From: Trichoplusia ni
Lineage: Eukaryota; Arthropoda; Insecta; Lepidoptera; Noctuidae
Direction of reading: 5' to 3'
Length of the DNA stretch: 64,000 nucleotides
Assembly: GCF_003590095.1 (NCBI RefSeq)
Contig: NC_039478.1
Coordinates: 12,338,001-12,402,000, forward strand
The notes under the pieces were generated by a model. The model did no database searches and was not told the DNA's origin. It saw only the letters and a list, made by a program, of their open reading frames with translations. Made by a program: the position numbers and the translations under genes. This document shows, piece after piece, positions 50,490 to 61,759 of this stretch. Position 1 is the first letter of the stretch. Each line of letters starts with the position of its first letter.

Positions 50490-50669
50490 CTGGTAACCGA
50501 TGTTGAGGTCATCAAGTGCGCTACGTGCCACAGTCCCGAGCCCCGCGTAGTAAACGCGTTTGTGTAATCAACGAATGCTTGTTCTGAGTCTAGGTGTCTT
50601 TTTGCATGTGAGTTGAATATTTTTAAAATCCCTGGGATTCAAGGATTAAAGTTCTTAGTGCGGGAGTCA
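50490..50669 (+). mobile_element. tRNA-derived SINE (family A), diverged head
   Basis: Body gaatgcttgttctgagtcta and end agttcttagtgcgggagtca are well kept. The B box is altered (cagtcccgagccccgcgtag). Confidence 0.65.
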
Positions 50670-51034
50670 TTTTTTTATACAATGCAAGCACTTACACGTA
50701 AATTAACATACAATTAATGTTGTTTTTCGTTAATCATGTTTTGGATTAATCGTAGCTTCGTTTAATCCCGTTCTTAACGAAGTTACTGTAAATTTAAGGC
50801 TATTTCAGTCACTCGCCCACGTTTAAACGCCGTTCAAGTATAACTGTCGGGGTCAATAGACGATGAAAACGCAATCGATGATTACACGATTATAATATAT
50901 CTATTTATGGATTGGTATTCGTAGTAACAAAATACCATTTGATTCGGCTCAATCAAACAATTATACCACTATTTTGAAGAAGACTACTTTGATGACCAAC
51001 ACTCTAAAGCATTCTACCGTTTTAAAAGGCACGG

Positions 51035-51290
51035 AGACGGCAGTATAGAATAGAATAATTTATTCAAAACAAAGGCATACAATTATCGAAAGTCATCAAA
51101 ATCGCCAAACTGTTTAACAGTTTTTTGGCGATAATAACGCTCATTTTTACTAAGTATTGTGTACCTACACTATTTCTATGTATGTATGTGTGCAGTACTA
51201 CAGCTGGTAACACAGAAGCAAAAGGTTCAACCGGCAGCATTAAGCTTCGGCCTCCCTTGGCTCATATTTATAATATATCAAAAATAGTAT
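51035..51290. repeat. Possible LINE 3' end, inverted
   Basis: agaatagaataatttattca and a stem-loop atcgccaaactgtt/aacagttttttggcgat suggest the 3'UTR of a non-LTR element read in reverse. Low certainty. Confidence 0.25.
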
Positions 51291-52690
51291 GAAAGGCAAC
51301 AAATGCATGATCATACATTAAAATTATCATAATGTATACTTATATATTGTTACATAGGGCATGCTTAAAAAAACTCAACAATATCAGGCGTGCCTGTCTC
51401 GCTTCCAGATCAGTAACAGTTTTCATTCAAAATGCGTTGTGGACGTATTATATACCAATGTGATCCACTCAAATGTTAACTGGTTTTTTTTTAATCGGTT
51501 AAGTGCGAGACCGCTACACTGATGGTTCCGTACAAAGTACTTTAAATAAAAAGAAATTTGTTGGGTGATAAACAAAGTTGTATAGCGCTCCGCTTTTTAC
51601 CTTTTTATACGCAACCCTAAAAACTATATATAAATCAAGCATGCATAATCCTTTCAACAATAGTTTCAACAGAATATGTTTTTATCTTATTAAAAAGAGA
51701 TTCTTTTGTTTCATTTTCTTTTATGTCAGATCTATATATTATGAAACCAATGCTTACACCCACATTTCTTATTCATATCTTATGAGTACAATAATGAGAC
51801 CCTACAAAATACTGACTCAACTTTGTTTATAACGTTAATATATGGGATCACTAAGCGTGTCTAACAATTAATTATGAAATAACAACGAGCTCTACCAAAT
51901 TACTCGTGTATTATAAAACTACGATAGTTACGTGTATTATGGGCCTTTTTACGATCGGCTTCCGCTTTGGATGCTAATTTATATGATTCGGCATTCATTA
52001 CAGTAGTACCGAGCATTGTTATGGTTTTTTAATTACCTACAAGTAATCAATTAGTAGAATTTTTAAACAAGACATCGTTTTTGTGACCGTGTTTTGGGTA
52101 CCTATCAACATTCGAAGCGAACTTAAAAAAATATTGTATCTATTTCTTCTATATTATGAACATACAAAAATACCGCATATTATAGGCTGTGCTTGATTTT
52201 GCAATGTCGTGCTAAACGTTTTTCAAAACAAAAGTACATCAAGGGTTTTGTATGAACTCTACAATTAAAAAAAACTTGACTGAAAGTTGACCTTAACATC
52301 GCTTGGGACATCGAAGAAACACTCTTCAGGAAAATATGCGATGAACAAAATAAACAAATCGTTTTCTTTTCACGCTGTTCATCAATCACATTTTATCCAT
52401 GACATTCCGTGCCACATTTAATCACTGTCATACTACGGGTTTTTTTGCCGCACCAACGCTTACTCGCACTGTGAATTTGTAATGGTAGTCTTGTTTACTT
52501 CTCCGTCATAATTCCACCATAAAATTATTAAGTCATGTGTTTATTAGACAATCGGACAATGCTATATCGCAATTGAATATCCTTCAAATATGAGAATGAC
52601 ATTGACTGAATGAGTGACTTGAATGTGACGCTCGAATTCAATGCATTGGAGCTATTTGTCAAAATTTTCGCTCGGATAAGAGCAACTTGT

Positions 52691-52932
52691 CTACAGACAC
52701 CGGTCTGTACACCTGCCCTGATCTCTGGATTTGACTGTATCGGCCTTTAAAGGACAGGATCTATACAAGGGTTTGTGAACGTTTGTGACAAAACGGTTCC
52801 CGTCAACGTCTCTACGTTCATCAAACGGGTAGTCGTCTATTTGGGAATTGTATTGAGGATAATTTATTCTTTTTCTCACATGGTACCTTAATGAAACCTG
52901 ACCTACGTCATACATCCGATATTGATTTGGTT
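52691..52932 (-). CDS. Candidate terminal coding exon of an unrecognised gene
   Basis: On the minus strand a strong acceptor (ttttttactttttaacag) ends at 52933. It opens a frame that stays open for 80 codons to the TAG at 52691-52693. It reads NQYRMYDVGQVSLRYHVRKR, then SQIDDYPFDERRDVDGNRFV and HKPLYRSCPLKADTVKSRDQ. The D/E/R-rich composition and the placement of an acceptor directly upstream are unlike the random frames around it. The first codon needs one base from a previous exon (phase 1). I recognise no family. A partner exon upstream (higher coordinates) was not established; 61270-61130 on the minus strand offers a phase-compatible but weak candidate. It might equally be a transposon relic. 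Confidence 0.3.
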
Positions 52933-53494
52933 CTGTTAAAAAGTAAAAAAATATAATTACAAATTGTTTGATTTATTTAAAAAGGCGAGCTTAAACCTGT
53001 AGTAGGTTTTCTTCCAATAAACCTTGGCCAAAATGAAAATATATACATAAACACACGATACCTGACATTTTTTTAACTATTTTTTTTTCAAGCAACAACA
53101 TTAAACAAAGAAACCCAGTTTTTGTATGACGACTAATTAATTAATTCAACATTCTGCACTTGATATTAAAAGCATAAATTCCCAGTTACAACGATTGTTG
53201 GTATATGTATATGCACGTGCGTCATCGTTTTTTGTTTAAGTATTTATTAGGTAACACCTACGTGTTTAAACCGTAAGCATGTTTTCATATAATATATACC
53301 TATTTCTAATCTACATCATGTTTATTGACTTAAATAAGTAATGTTTATTAAACACTTTGAAATAAATTTGAATTTATCTAAGATGTAGTACAAGGAGTGT
53401 CCAGAAATATGACATAATTGTGACGGCTTAGTCTAGTAAGTTTCTTAAATAAATTCACAACATTATATTCCACTTAACTGTCACTGTTTAACTG

Positions 53495-53878
53495 TGTTGA
53501 TAAATATCATCTGCCTAGCCTTTTCCCAACTATGTTGGGGTCAGCTACCAGTCCAACCGGTTTCTGCTAAGTACCAGTGTTTTACAAGGAGCGACTGCCT
53601 ATCTGACCTCCTCAACCCAGTTACCTGGGCAACACGATACCCCTTGGTTAGACTGGTTGTCAGACTTTTTCAGCTTCTGACTATCCGTAACGACTGTAAA
53701 AGATGTAAGAATAACAGCCGGGACCCACAATTTAACGTGCCTTCCGAAACACGGAGGAACTCGTTATGACAAAGATGGTCACCCATCCACGGACCAAATG
53801 CGTCAAGCATAGCTTAACCTGTGATCGAATCACTTATGCGGTTATAGCTTAGCCACGAGCTCCTCTGTTGATAAATAT
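53495..53878 (-). mobile_element. 5S-rRNA-derived SINE with perfect 13-bp target-site duplication
   Basis: The element is 53508-53865. TGTTGATAAATAT flanks it at 53495-53507 and 53866-53878. Read on the minus strand the first 90 nt contain CGATCAC, GGTTAAGC and GGATGGGTGACC in the same order and nearly the same spacing as the internal promoter of 5S rRNA. The body (ccagtgttttacaaggagcg on the + strand, gggcaacacgatacccctt) follows. An older copy is at 12581-12886. Confidence 0.82.
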
Positions 53879-53901
53879 GAGTAAAGTAAATAAGTCCGTC
53901 A

Positions 53902-54052
53902 TCTAATATCTCAAAATCACGTGTCAATGTGTTACATACACCATGACACGAGAATTTGAACTCCTCCGAAACGTCTTGACCGATTCTCATGAACTTTTGT
54001 TTGCATATTGGGTGGATCTGAGAATGGGACAACATCTAGCTGGGTCAGCTAG
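53902..54052 (+). mobile_element. Helitron-like family 2, internally deleted
   Basis: Starts A|TCTAATAT and ends gctgggtcagctag|T. It carries aactcctccgaaacgtcttg as in the other copies but lacks the middle part. The T-flanked CTAG end fits Helitron insertion. Confidence 0.55.
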
Positions 54053-54099
54053 TAATCACATAGAATACGACTGGTTGTACATTAGATTATTATTTTATA

Positions 54100-55120
54100 A
54101 GTAAGAGACGTCGCTCTAAGCTATTTTGAGCACCTTCGAGCTTCCATAACTTTCCTTTCTTCCCCTATCCTTTAAGTCCTTTAAGACGGTGGTAGGCCAA
54201 AATACGAGTTAAATGGCTGACAAAAAGAAAAAGCACCAAAATGGTTACAGACTAATAAAAGTGAAACTAACAAACTCTTGTTAAACACAACAGAAACGTC
54301 AATAAATGTGCGGGACGGAACGAATTTTATACAAACATTAAACTTCAACATTGCACGTGAACAACGCTTAAACAAAGAATGCAAAGCCATAATTGCACGA
54401 GAAAAAAGGAAAAATCCATTCACTTAATATTCCTAACAATCGTAGCCATTTTCCTACAACGACTTGAAAGTACAACCTCCCTAATTACATGTAACTGCAC
54501 TACAACTCAGTTAAATCGTACAGCACTAATGCAAATGGCGCCTAATCAAGCTCGGGCATCAGGATATGTCTGTAACTCGGAGGTAATTGGTCGGCAAATA
54601 AGTGGGGTCACGCGACACCCACATATATTCGGTTAACGTGACGAGTTTAATTAAACAGTCCTTGGAGCTCTCTTGATGACTTGAGACCTTTACAAGAATG
54701 CCCTTGACTCTGCTGGTCACCTCCTACCACGTAATTTTATAGCTGTTTTGTTGTTGCTGTTGTAAACCGACACGGTTCCACTTCTGCTGTTCTTTATTTC
54801 GGCTACTTACTAATTAGAATAACTCAATGATATCTTATTTACGTAATAATAATTGGAAAATCTTAGGTACTAGCCTACATACCAACTTACACGTAGTATG
54901 GATCGGTTCAGCATCTATTTTGAATTATTCTTGCCGGTTCCATCCCATTTTAGACTAAAGTTCTCAACGAGGCCTCTGTATTTTGGACCTGTGTGCCCGT
55001 GCACGCCTTTAAAATAGAAACGGGATAAAATTTTCCACTACTTTCTCACAAAGCACCTACTAAGCAAAGCTTGCAGTAATAGTTATAGTACTGTATAATA
55101 ATTATAAATACCTCCATCGT
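54100..55120. other. Unclassified, with open non-ATG frames
   Basis: On the + strand 54215-54426 stays open without an ATG (ends AREKRKNPFT). On the minus strand 54730-54560 has two overlapping open frames, one ending LKSSRELQGLFN. The composition is richer in G and C than its surroundings. I could not tie them to a family; decayed transposon coding sequence is the likeliest reading. Confidence 0.25.
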
Positions 55121-55124
55121 GCTC

Positions 55125-55205
55125 ATCACACAAACACTTGTCCTAGGTGGAAATCAAGCCTCCGATATAGCCGAGTACCGGGCTCCGATGTAACCACTTT
55201 AGTCC
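55125..55205 (-). repeat. SINE family C fragment
   Basis: cacaaacacttgtcctaggt followed by ggaaatcaagcctccgatat is the inverted early body and B-box region, strongly decayed. Confidence 0.5.
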
Positions 55206-55379
55206 AACTGATTTAATATAAATTGTACTTTAAGAACTGATCCTATCACGCAATGAGGATGAAAAGGACAGCAGGTCCAACTGTTAGACAACAAGTACCT
55301 ATATCGATTAAATTGTAATGAACCTTCTGCCACTGGTTATTCTCACACAATTAATATAATGTTAGACAATATAATATAA

Positions 55380-55622
55380 TGTTGGACAATATTCACACAA
55401 CACCATCTAGTCTCAAATTAAGCAGAGCTTGTGTTATGAGTACTAGACAACTGATAAACACACTTATATAGTTCTAAATACATACATATTATAGATAAAT
55501 TACACCCAGACACAGAACAAATGATCGTGCTCATCACACAAACATTTGTCCTGGGTGGGAATCGAACCCACGACCTCCGGTATAGCAGTCAGGGTCACTA
55601 ACCACTAGACCAACAGGCCAGT
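55380..55622 (-). mobile_element. tRNA-Glu-like SINE (family C), best copy
   Basis: Minus-strand head ctggcctgttggtctagtgg (A box), B box gtgggttcgattcccaccca, then body gacaaatgtttgtgtgatga, ctgtgtctgggtgtaattta, and end tttgagactagatggtgttg. The head resembles tRNA-Glu but its anticodon arm cannot pair properly, so I reject a real tRNA gene. Confidence 0.8.
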
Positions 55623-56870
55623 CATTAATAATTGGTAGTTAATTATCATATAGGTACAGTACTGTAGGTGTAGGTGTTTCACCTGGTTTTGGAAAAATGG
55701 ATAGCTATTAAAGTTTAGAATAAAACTTGACTCGTTTATTTTGAGAGAGTATTTTTTGAAACTCAATATTCTTTTACAAAACATTATATAACACAAACAA
55801 CGGAGTGATAGCAATAAAGTTACAATTTTTAGGTCAATTACTGTAATTTGAGATCTTTTGGCTTTGTTGCTGACAAATTAAGATTCTCGGAATAAGGCGC
55901 TGTAAATTGAGTTCTCACAAATATTTAATGTCAAACATGTAAGTAGGTCACATTATGTAGGCTCTGAAGTACAACTGGCATAAATGAAAGAGAAGAAAAA
56001 ATAAATAGAATAAAACATTTTCAAGGTAAAATTTCAGGTTTATGAAAATTTGTGTCGTAAAGGTAAATAAAGGTACATACATAGACATAAGCTTCATATA
56101 TTCATGTTTAGGCAATCTGATGATCTTTCATTACTTAGAATTTTATTGTTCTATGGCCACATCAAAAAATAAAATGACACTTGCACAAAGAAAAAAAAAA
56201 CGTTTGTGCCAATTTTGATAGCTGAGAGATAGGTATTGCTTTGCTGAGTATTTAGAAGTACTTAAGTACATAAACAATATTCTAAGAAATGATACCTAGA
56301 TGCAGAGCTAAATATAAAACCGTATTCAAAACGCTGAATATTTTGAACAAAAGAGATTAAACTGCAAGACGGATCTATTTATAACCTCCTTAATGCGAAG
56401 GCTGATTATTAAAACAGGCTTATATAGTTACGACCCGGCAATTTTGGTTGCTAGGTAATAAACAAACAATTGTATGAGAATAACCACTAATAAGGCTTTA
56501 ATGCACTATTCATTGTTAACAAAAAAATCCAAGGCTAAAATAATAAGTTACAATAGCTACTGACTTTTTGTTACAAATTTATTAATATTCTGCATCCGCG
56601 GTTTCCCTTGCCAGGGCAATTTTTATATAGTCAATAACTTTTCTCAATACGAAAGAAAATATTATTTGACACCATGGGCATATAGATTTTGAATGAAAAT
56701 ATTAATTTCCATCCGGAAAAGGGTAAATAATAATAGGGGTAAGTAATATTGTTGGGAGAATTTAACTCAGCTGGATATTGCATCAATAAACGCTTGCGTT
56801 AAAAGCCCTATGTGTTTTAGTGTACGATAATTTTCACCCGACTTTTAAAAGGAGGCTTAGGGGTTTTTAT
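55623..56870. other. Intergenic, nothing recognised
   Basis: AT-rich sequence without a recognisable gene or repeat. Confidence 0.4.
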
Positions 56871-56871
56871 C

Positions 56872-57076
56872 TAAGCCACAATGTCACACTGTCGGGCAAA
56901 GGCCTGAACCAAATCCTTCCACGATTTTATATCCTTCGTCACTTTGAACCAGCCCAAAGCTATTCATTTGAGTTACAAGACTATTCTTACAGCGTTGGCT
57001 GGTACCATGTGGTCCAGAACAGAGAATTTTGGAAAGTTTCGCGGGAGACCTTGCCCAGCAGTGAGACACAGTGCGC
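56872..57076. mobile_element. Inverted pair of LINE ORF tails
   Basis: tcgggcaaaggcctgaacca at the left and ttgcccagcagtgagacaca at the right are inverse versions of the EAFAQQW-type C-terminal tail of a moth LINE (right copy reads LESFAGDLAQQ-stop). About 200 bp in total, the ends matching over some 40 bp. Confidence 0.5.
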
Positions 57077-57559
57077 TTAATAAAAATATGACGAAAATAG
57101 ATATTTCAGTTCACCACATTTCGAAGTCTTTTAATCTGTCAAGGCACACTAAGTAATCGACTACAATTATGATCATGAATTAGACATAAGCTAGAGTTGG
57201 GAACGTTGCCAAATCTGTTACATTACGATCAAAGAGCTGACAGATAAGCGTTATATTGCCGACATAACAAGCTGGACAACACTTTATCACGTCTATCAGT
57301 CATTGAAGATTAATCGATAATAACCAGCAATTGGCAGCCATATTACCTACTTACTGCCCGAAATTATTTCCTTAGTATAAGAGGTAAACTCTCCAATTAC
57401 AATTTTATATAAAAAATCATTAAAAATAGATTTTAAAAATAGCCTTAAGTAGCAAGCGATTAACAGCTTTGGGACAAGATCCATGTTGCAGTGGCTCCAA
57501 AGAGAGGACTCACGATTCACGCCATGTCAAGAATAAATATTTACCATTTATGTACACAA

Positions 57560-57772
57560 AGTTGTTTGAACGCGCTAATCTCAGGAACTACTGGTCCAAA
57601 TTGAAAAAAAATGTGTTGAATAGACCATTCATCGAGGAAGGCTTTAGGCTATAAACCATCACGCACACTAATAGGAGCGAAGATACAATGGAAAATGTGA
57701 AAAAAACAGGGCAGGAATAAATCATAACTTATATCTTCTACCCACGGGGACGAAGTCGCGGGCAACAGCTAG
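57560..57772 (+). mobile_element. Helitron-like family 1, 5'-truncated
   Basis: gtttgaacgcgctaatctca, ggagcgaagatacaatggaa, then the terminal hairpin cccacggggacgaagtcgcg followed by ggcaacagctag|T. Typical Helitron 3' end: hairpin, about 10 nt, CTAG, T flank. Confidence 0.65.
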
Positions 57773-58275
57773 TTTAAAAATAAAATAAAACATCAACTTT
57801 TCCCTACCTGATTTTTTAATTAATGATTACCGAAAAAAATAACCGGAAACGTGTTAATGAGTCTACAAAAATGCGATCGATCGATGGTTACTCATTTTCC
57901 AAGCTGTTTTTTTCTTCATCAGCACAATCGCTTTTATTTGTAGAGGACTTTGTAACACACCTTCATGAAATACGAACCCTTGAATGCTATGCTCCGAAAA
58001 AATACAAGTCCTTCATAAATTACTAAATGAAGTTATATATGCATTATATTATTTACAAAACTTATATCGTTATATTACCTAGATTAGCTAATTAACTAGT
58101 GCCAGGTAGTGATTGCACCGAATAACGCTGGCCTTCTGTTAAACGGTGTGCCAAACGAGATTATAATGAATAATTAAGTAGATAACTACTATTATATATT
58201 TGTTACCCGTATTATATAAAAGAAATATCATATAGATATTTGGGACAAACAACGTGTTTTAGCAACACCGATCAA

Positions 58276-59367
58276 TATAAAAAACCGGCCAAGTGCGAGT
58301 CGGACTCGCGCACCGAGGGTTCCGTACAAACCTGCAAGGTTTACAAAGTTCGTTCATTACGACAATCGAGTCATATAAATATATATGACTCGATTGTAAA
58401 ACGTTGCTTCATGCCAAATTTCAAGATTCTAGGTCGACTGGAAGTACCCTTTAGGTTTTGATTCCCTTGCGAGTACTCGCGCGTTTCAAAATATGCAGCT
58501 TAAATTGCTGTTTCTTTTGATTGCGTTGACATAGAAGTTTGATTTTGTTACAGCTTAAAGGTATTATAGACCTGAGTATTTGGTATGAATTTCAATTTAA
58601 TACCTCTACGCGTTTATGAGAAAATAGGTAGTAAGTTTAAAATTATTAAAAAAAAAATTATTATGTGATGTAACTAAAAATTTAAGGTTTTCGGAATTTT
58701 TCCTTTATGTGTGCTATAAAACGTTGCTTCGTGCCAAATTTCAAGATTCTAGGTCGACTGGAAGTACCCTTTAGGTTTTGATTCCCTTGCGAGTACTTGC
58801 GAGTTTCAAAATATGCAGCTTAAATTGCTGTTTCTTTTGATTGCGTTGACATAGAAGTTTGATTTTGTTACAGCTTAAAGGTATTATAGACCTAAGTATT
58901 TGGTATGAATTTCAATTTAATACCTCTACGCGTTTATGAGGAAATAGGTAGTAAGTTTAAAATTATTAAAAAAAAAAATATTATGTGATGTAACTAAAAA
59001 TTTATGGTTTTTGTAATTTTTCCTTTATCTATGGTATAAGACGTTGCTTCGTACCAAATTTCAAGATTCTGAGTTCACGGGAAGCACCCTGTAGGTTTTG
59101 ATTCCCTTGCAAGTGTCGAAAATTTGTGGCATAAACGGCTGTATCTTTTAATTGCGTTGCCTTAGAAGTTTGATTTTTTCACAGCTTCAAGGGACAGTAG
59201 ACCTGAGTAATTGATATAAATTTCAGCTTCATACCTCCACGCGTTCCCGAGAAAAAGGGTCTTGACAGACGGACGGACGGATGGACGGACAGACGGACGG
59301 ACAGACGGACAACAAAGTGATCCTATAAGGGTTCCGTTTTTTCCTTTTGAGGTACGGAACCCTAAAA
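58276..59367 (+). mobile_element. 1.1-kb repeat element with three internal 320-bp units (family E)
   Basis: Head accggccaagtgcgagtcgg and gcgcaccgagggttccgtac; end aagtgatcctataagggttc and gtacggaaccctaaaaa. agggttccgtac and its inverse sit near both ends. Internally acgttgcttc begins units at 58401, 58721 and 59041, exactly 320 bp apart. Units 1 and 2 are nearly identical; unit 3 is diverged and runs into a (GGAC/AGAC) microsatellite at 59271-59311. No coding frame. Fragments of the family lie near 17988, 31581, 43110 and 51500. Confidence 0.75.
58362..58397. repeat. 15-bp-stem perfect palindrome inside family E copy
   Basis: ACAATCGAGTCATAT (58362-58376) and its exact inverse (58383-58397) with a 6-nt loop AAATAT, just ahead of unit 1. 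Confidence 0.7.
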
Positions 59368-59991
59368 ATCACTTTAAAAAAAGTCTCAAAAGTTCGGGCT
59401 GCATGTATCTTATTTTCATTTAATTTCGTTTTTATTTAATATTCATCGGCATTCCGCAATTGTAAATAGCGGAATCGAGGCCCTGGTCGTCATAGCAAGG
59501 ATAGAGGCAAGCTTAACTATCCGTCGCTATTCTATTCTCTTGTGACAAGCTTTCCTCGCACATTCGTAGTTATAAGCTACAACTTTAATAGTCATTAAAG
59601 AAGACATAACATTAGGCTAGGTTACAATAATTTCCCTTAAACCAACAGTTATAGGTACAAACTTGGTTATATTCCACACTCAATGTATTGAACTTTAGTA
59701 CTTGATGCAAGTTTATTTCACGGTTCGCAGCAAGATCAAATCTGCAAGATTCCTTTGAAATTCATAAGTTTCTTGAAGTTTATTATGACAGTCGTAGAGA
59801 AGGCATTCAATATTGGAATAACTTTGCAACTTTGATTTGAGAGGAATTTTATTTTTAACCTTGCGAATATACGGTCGTTATGAGAACGTGTGTATTCCTA
59901 TGATTCTATATTTTATATGCTTGCATATAATATAATAATAAATTTACGTCATCACGAAGAAATGTGATAATTTATGTACGGGAAATGTATA
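59368..59991. other. Intergenic, nothing recognised
   Basis: AT-rich sequence between two mobile elements. Confidence 0.4.
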
Positions 59992-60207
59992 TCTATACTA
60001 ATATATAAAGCTGACGAGCTTGTTTGTTTGTTTGAACGAGCTAATCTCAGGAACTACTGGTCCAAAAAAATATTTTTGTGCTGAATAGACCATTCATCGA
60101 GGAAAGTTATAGGCTATATACTATCAAGCTGCGACTAATCGGAGCGAAGATACAATGGAAAATGTGGAAAAAATAGGGCAGGTATAAATCATAACTTATA
60201 TCTTCTA
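59992..60207 (+). mobile_element. Helitron-like family 1, 3'-truncated
   Basis: Begins A|TCTATACTAATATATAAAGC, followed by gtttgtttgtttgaacgagc and ggagcgaagatacaatggaa. It stops at atatcttcta, just before where the terminal hairpin and CTAG should be. Confidence 0.6.
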
Positions 60208-61511
60208 ACTATACAACCGCGCACCCACTTGGTTACGCACGCACCGCCTCTGTGTTCAGTATAAAACATTCTCAAAAAAAGTAGCAAAAACAATAAAAAA
60301 ATGTACTTACTTTCCACACGACAAGACTTGACAATTCTTCAAGGATATTAAGTGAGGACAGACGCCTACGGGGCAGCTTAAAAACTTTGTCATCCACCAT
60401 ATAAAAAAAGAGAATGCATAAGAACTTCGAACGTTTTTATTTTTCATGGTTAATTGATGTTTTTAAAGAAATCTATTAAAGAAACCTAGAAATCTATTAT
60501 AGTAAATTTAACAGCGTTTGGTTATAAAAATACCAAAGAAAATAAATATATTCTGGTTTATTATAATCATGGTTTTGTAAAAAGAAAATACTATTACATT
60601 TATGATATCAATGTTTTTGTTTCCCTATATGGGAACCGTCAGTGGTAGGACATTAATTTATACTCCGTTATTATATGAAAGCAACATTTATAATACTTTG
60701 ACATAGGCCAAAACAATGTATATTTATTATTTAGATTAGACAAAAACTCAACACAAGATAACGATGAATTCAAATTATGTATTTACTTATGCATTTGGCA
60801 TTGTCATTATATTCAAATGAATGATTTATACGGCAAAAACTACCAAAAATCATTCATTTATATTTAAAATAAATAACAGATTTTATTTTACGTACAATTG
60901 TTATCTCTCAAATTACTGTAATTAGTGTTATGCATTTTATAAATAAATTAATTAACAAAGATTCCGCTTTATGTAAATATAAAGTGCACGTACTAAGGTA
61001 TTCCGAGTCGTTTCATTGACGTAACATGTACTTAAAGATCACACCTCGAGATATCTTATGACGTAAAATGGAATCCTTAAATAGAAAACCTTTACAAACA
61101 CGTTCCTATCTCGAACGAGATATGTCCTTCACACAAGAGGCTACAGTCGATGATAGCCTTCCAATGATCTCCTACTACCAGGTTTTTTATGTTGTCTCTG
61201 CAGTTTGTCATAGCACAGGCTTTGATTACTTCTGCCGACGTCCCATTGTTGCCTATGTCTGGCTCTATGGTGAGAATAATTTTCAAATGTGCAAAAAAAG
61301 CCCATTGAAATGTAAAAAAATACAATACCCAAGGCCAAACTAAGAATAACAAACCCCTGACTCACGTCGATTTGAAATCCGCCTTACTATTTATTCTTTA
61401 ACTCTCTTTAGCCCTTTGATTTGATTCAAATACTTCAATAAATCATGAAAAAAAATTAATTTCGCCATTTTATGACAACGTTCACCTGGGACCGATTTTC
61501 TTTAATTATAG
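60208..61511. other. Intergenic with a possible exon-like segment
   Basis: AT-rich apart from 61060-61360, where open frames exist on both strands. No protein family is recognised. Confidence 0.35.
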
Positions 61512-61759
61512 CTCCCCGTTAATTCACAACATCAAATTCGGTTTATTCGTTCAAGAGGTACGATGTTACAAACACACAACCACAAAAAACAAGTCAAACA
61601 AATTCGTTAGGTATGAAAGACTTGTTGTAGGAACCCTCCCCGTGAATTCACAAAATCAAATTCGGTTTATTCGTTCAAGAGGTACGATGTTACAAACACA
61701 CAACCACAAAAAACAAGTCAAACAAATTCGTTAGGTATGAAAGACTTGTTGTAGGAACC
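61512..61759. repeat. 124-bp tandem duplication, two nearly identical copies
   Basis: Copy 1 is 61512-61635 and copy 2 is 61636-61759. Only about two substitutions are visible (cacaac/cacaaa and gttaattc/gtgaattc). Each unit contains aaattcggtttattcgttca and gaaagacttgttgtaggaac. Confidence 0.9.

Noticed and set aside
55548..55622. tRNA-Glu-like sequence with A and B boxes
   Set aside because: The anticodon arm and acceptor do not pair, and a SINE body follows; it is the head of a SINE, not a tRNA gene. The same holds for 7162, 33076 and 49571.
59271..59311. GGAC/AGAC tandem run resembling a short CRISPR-like array
   Set aside because: A 4-bp microsatellite within family E; no spacers, and the genome is eukaryotic.
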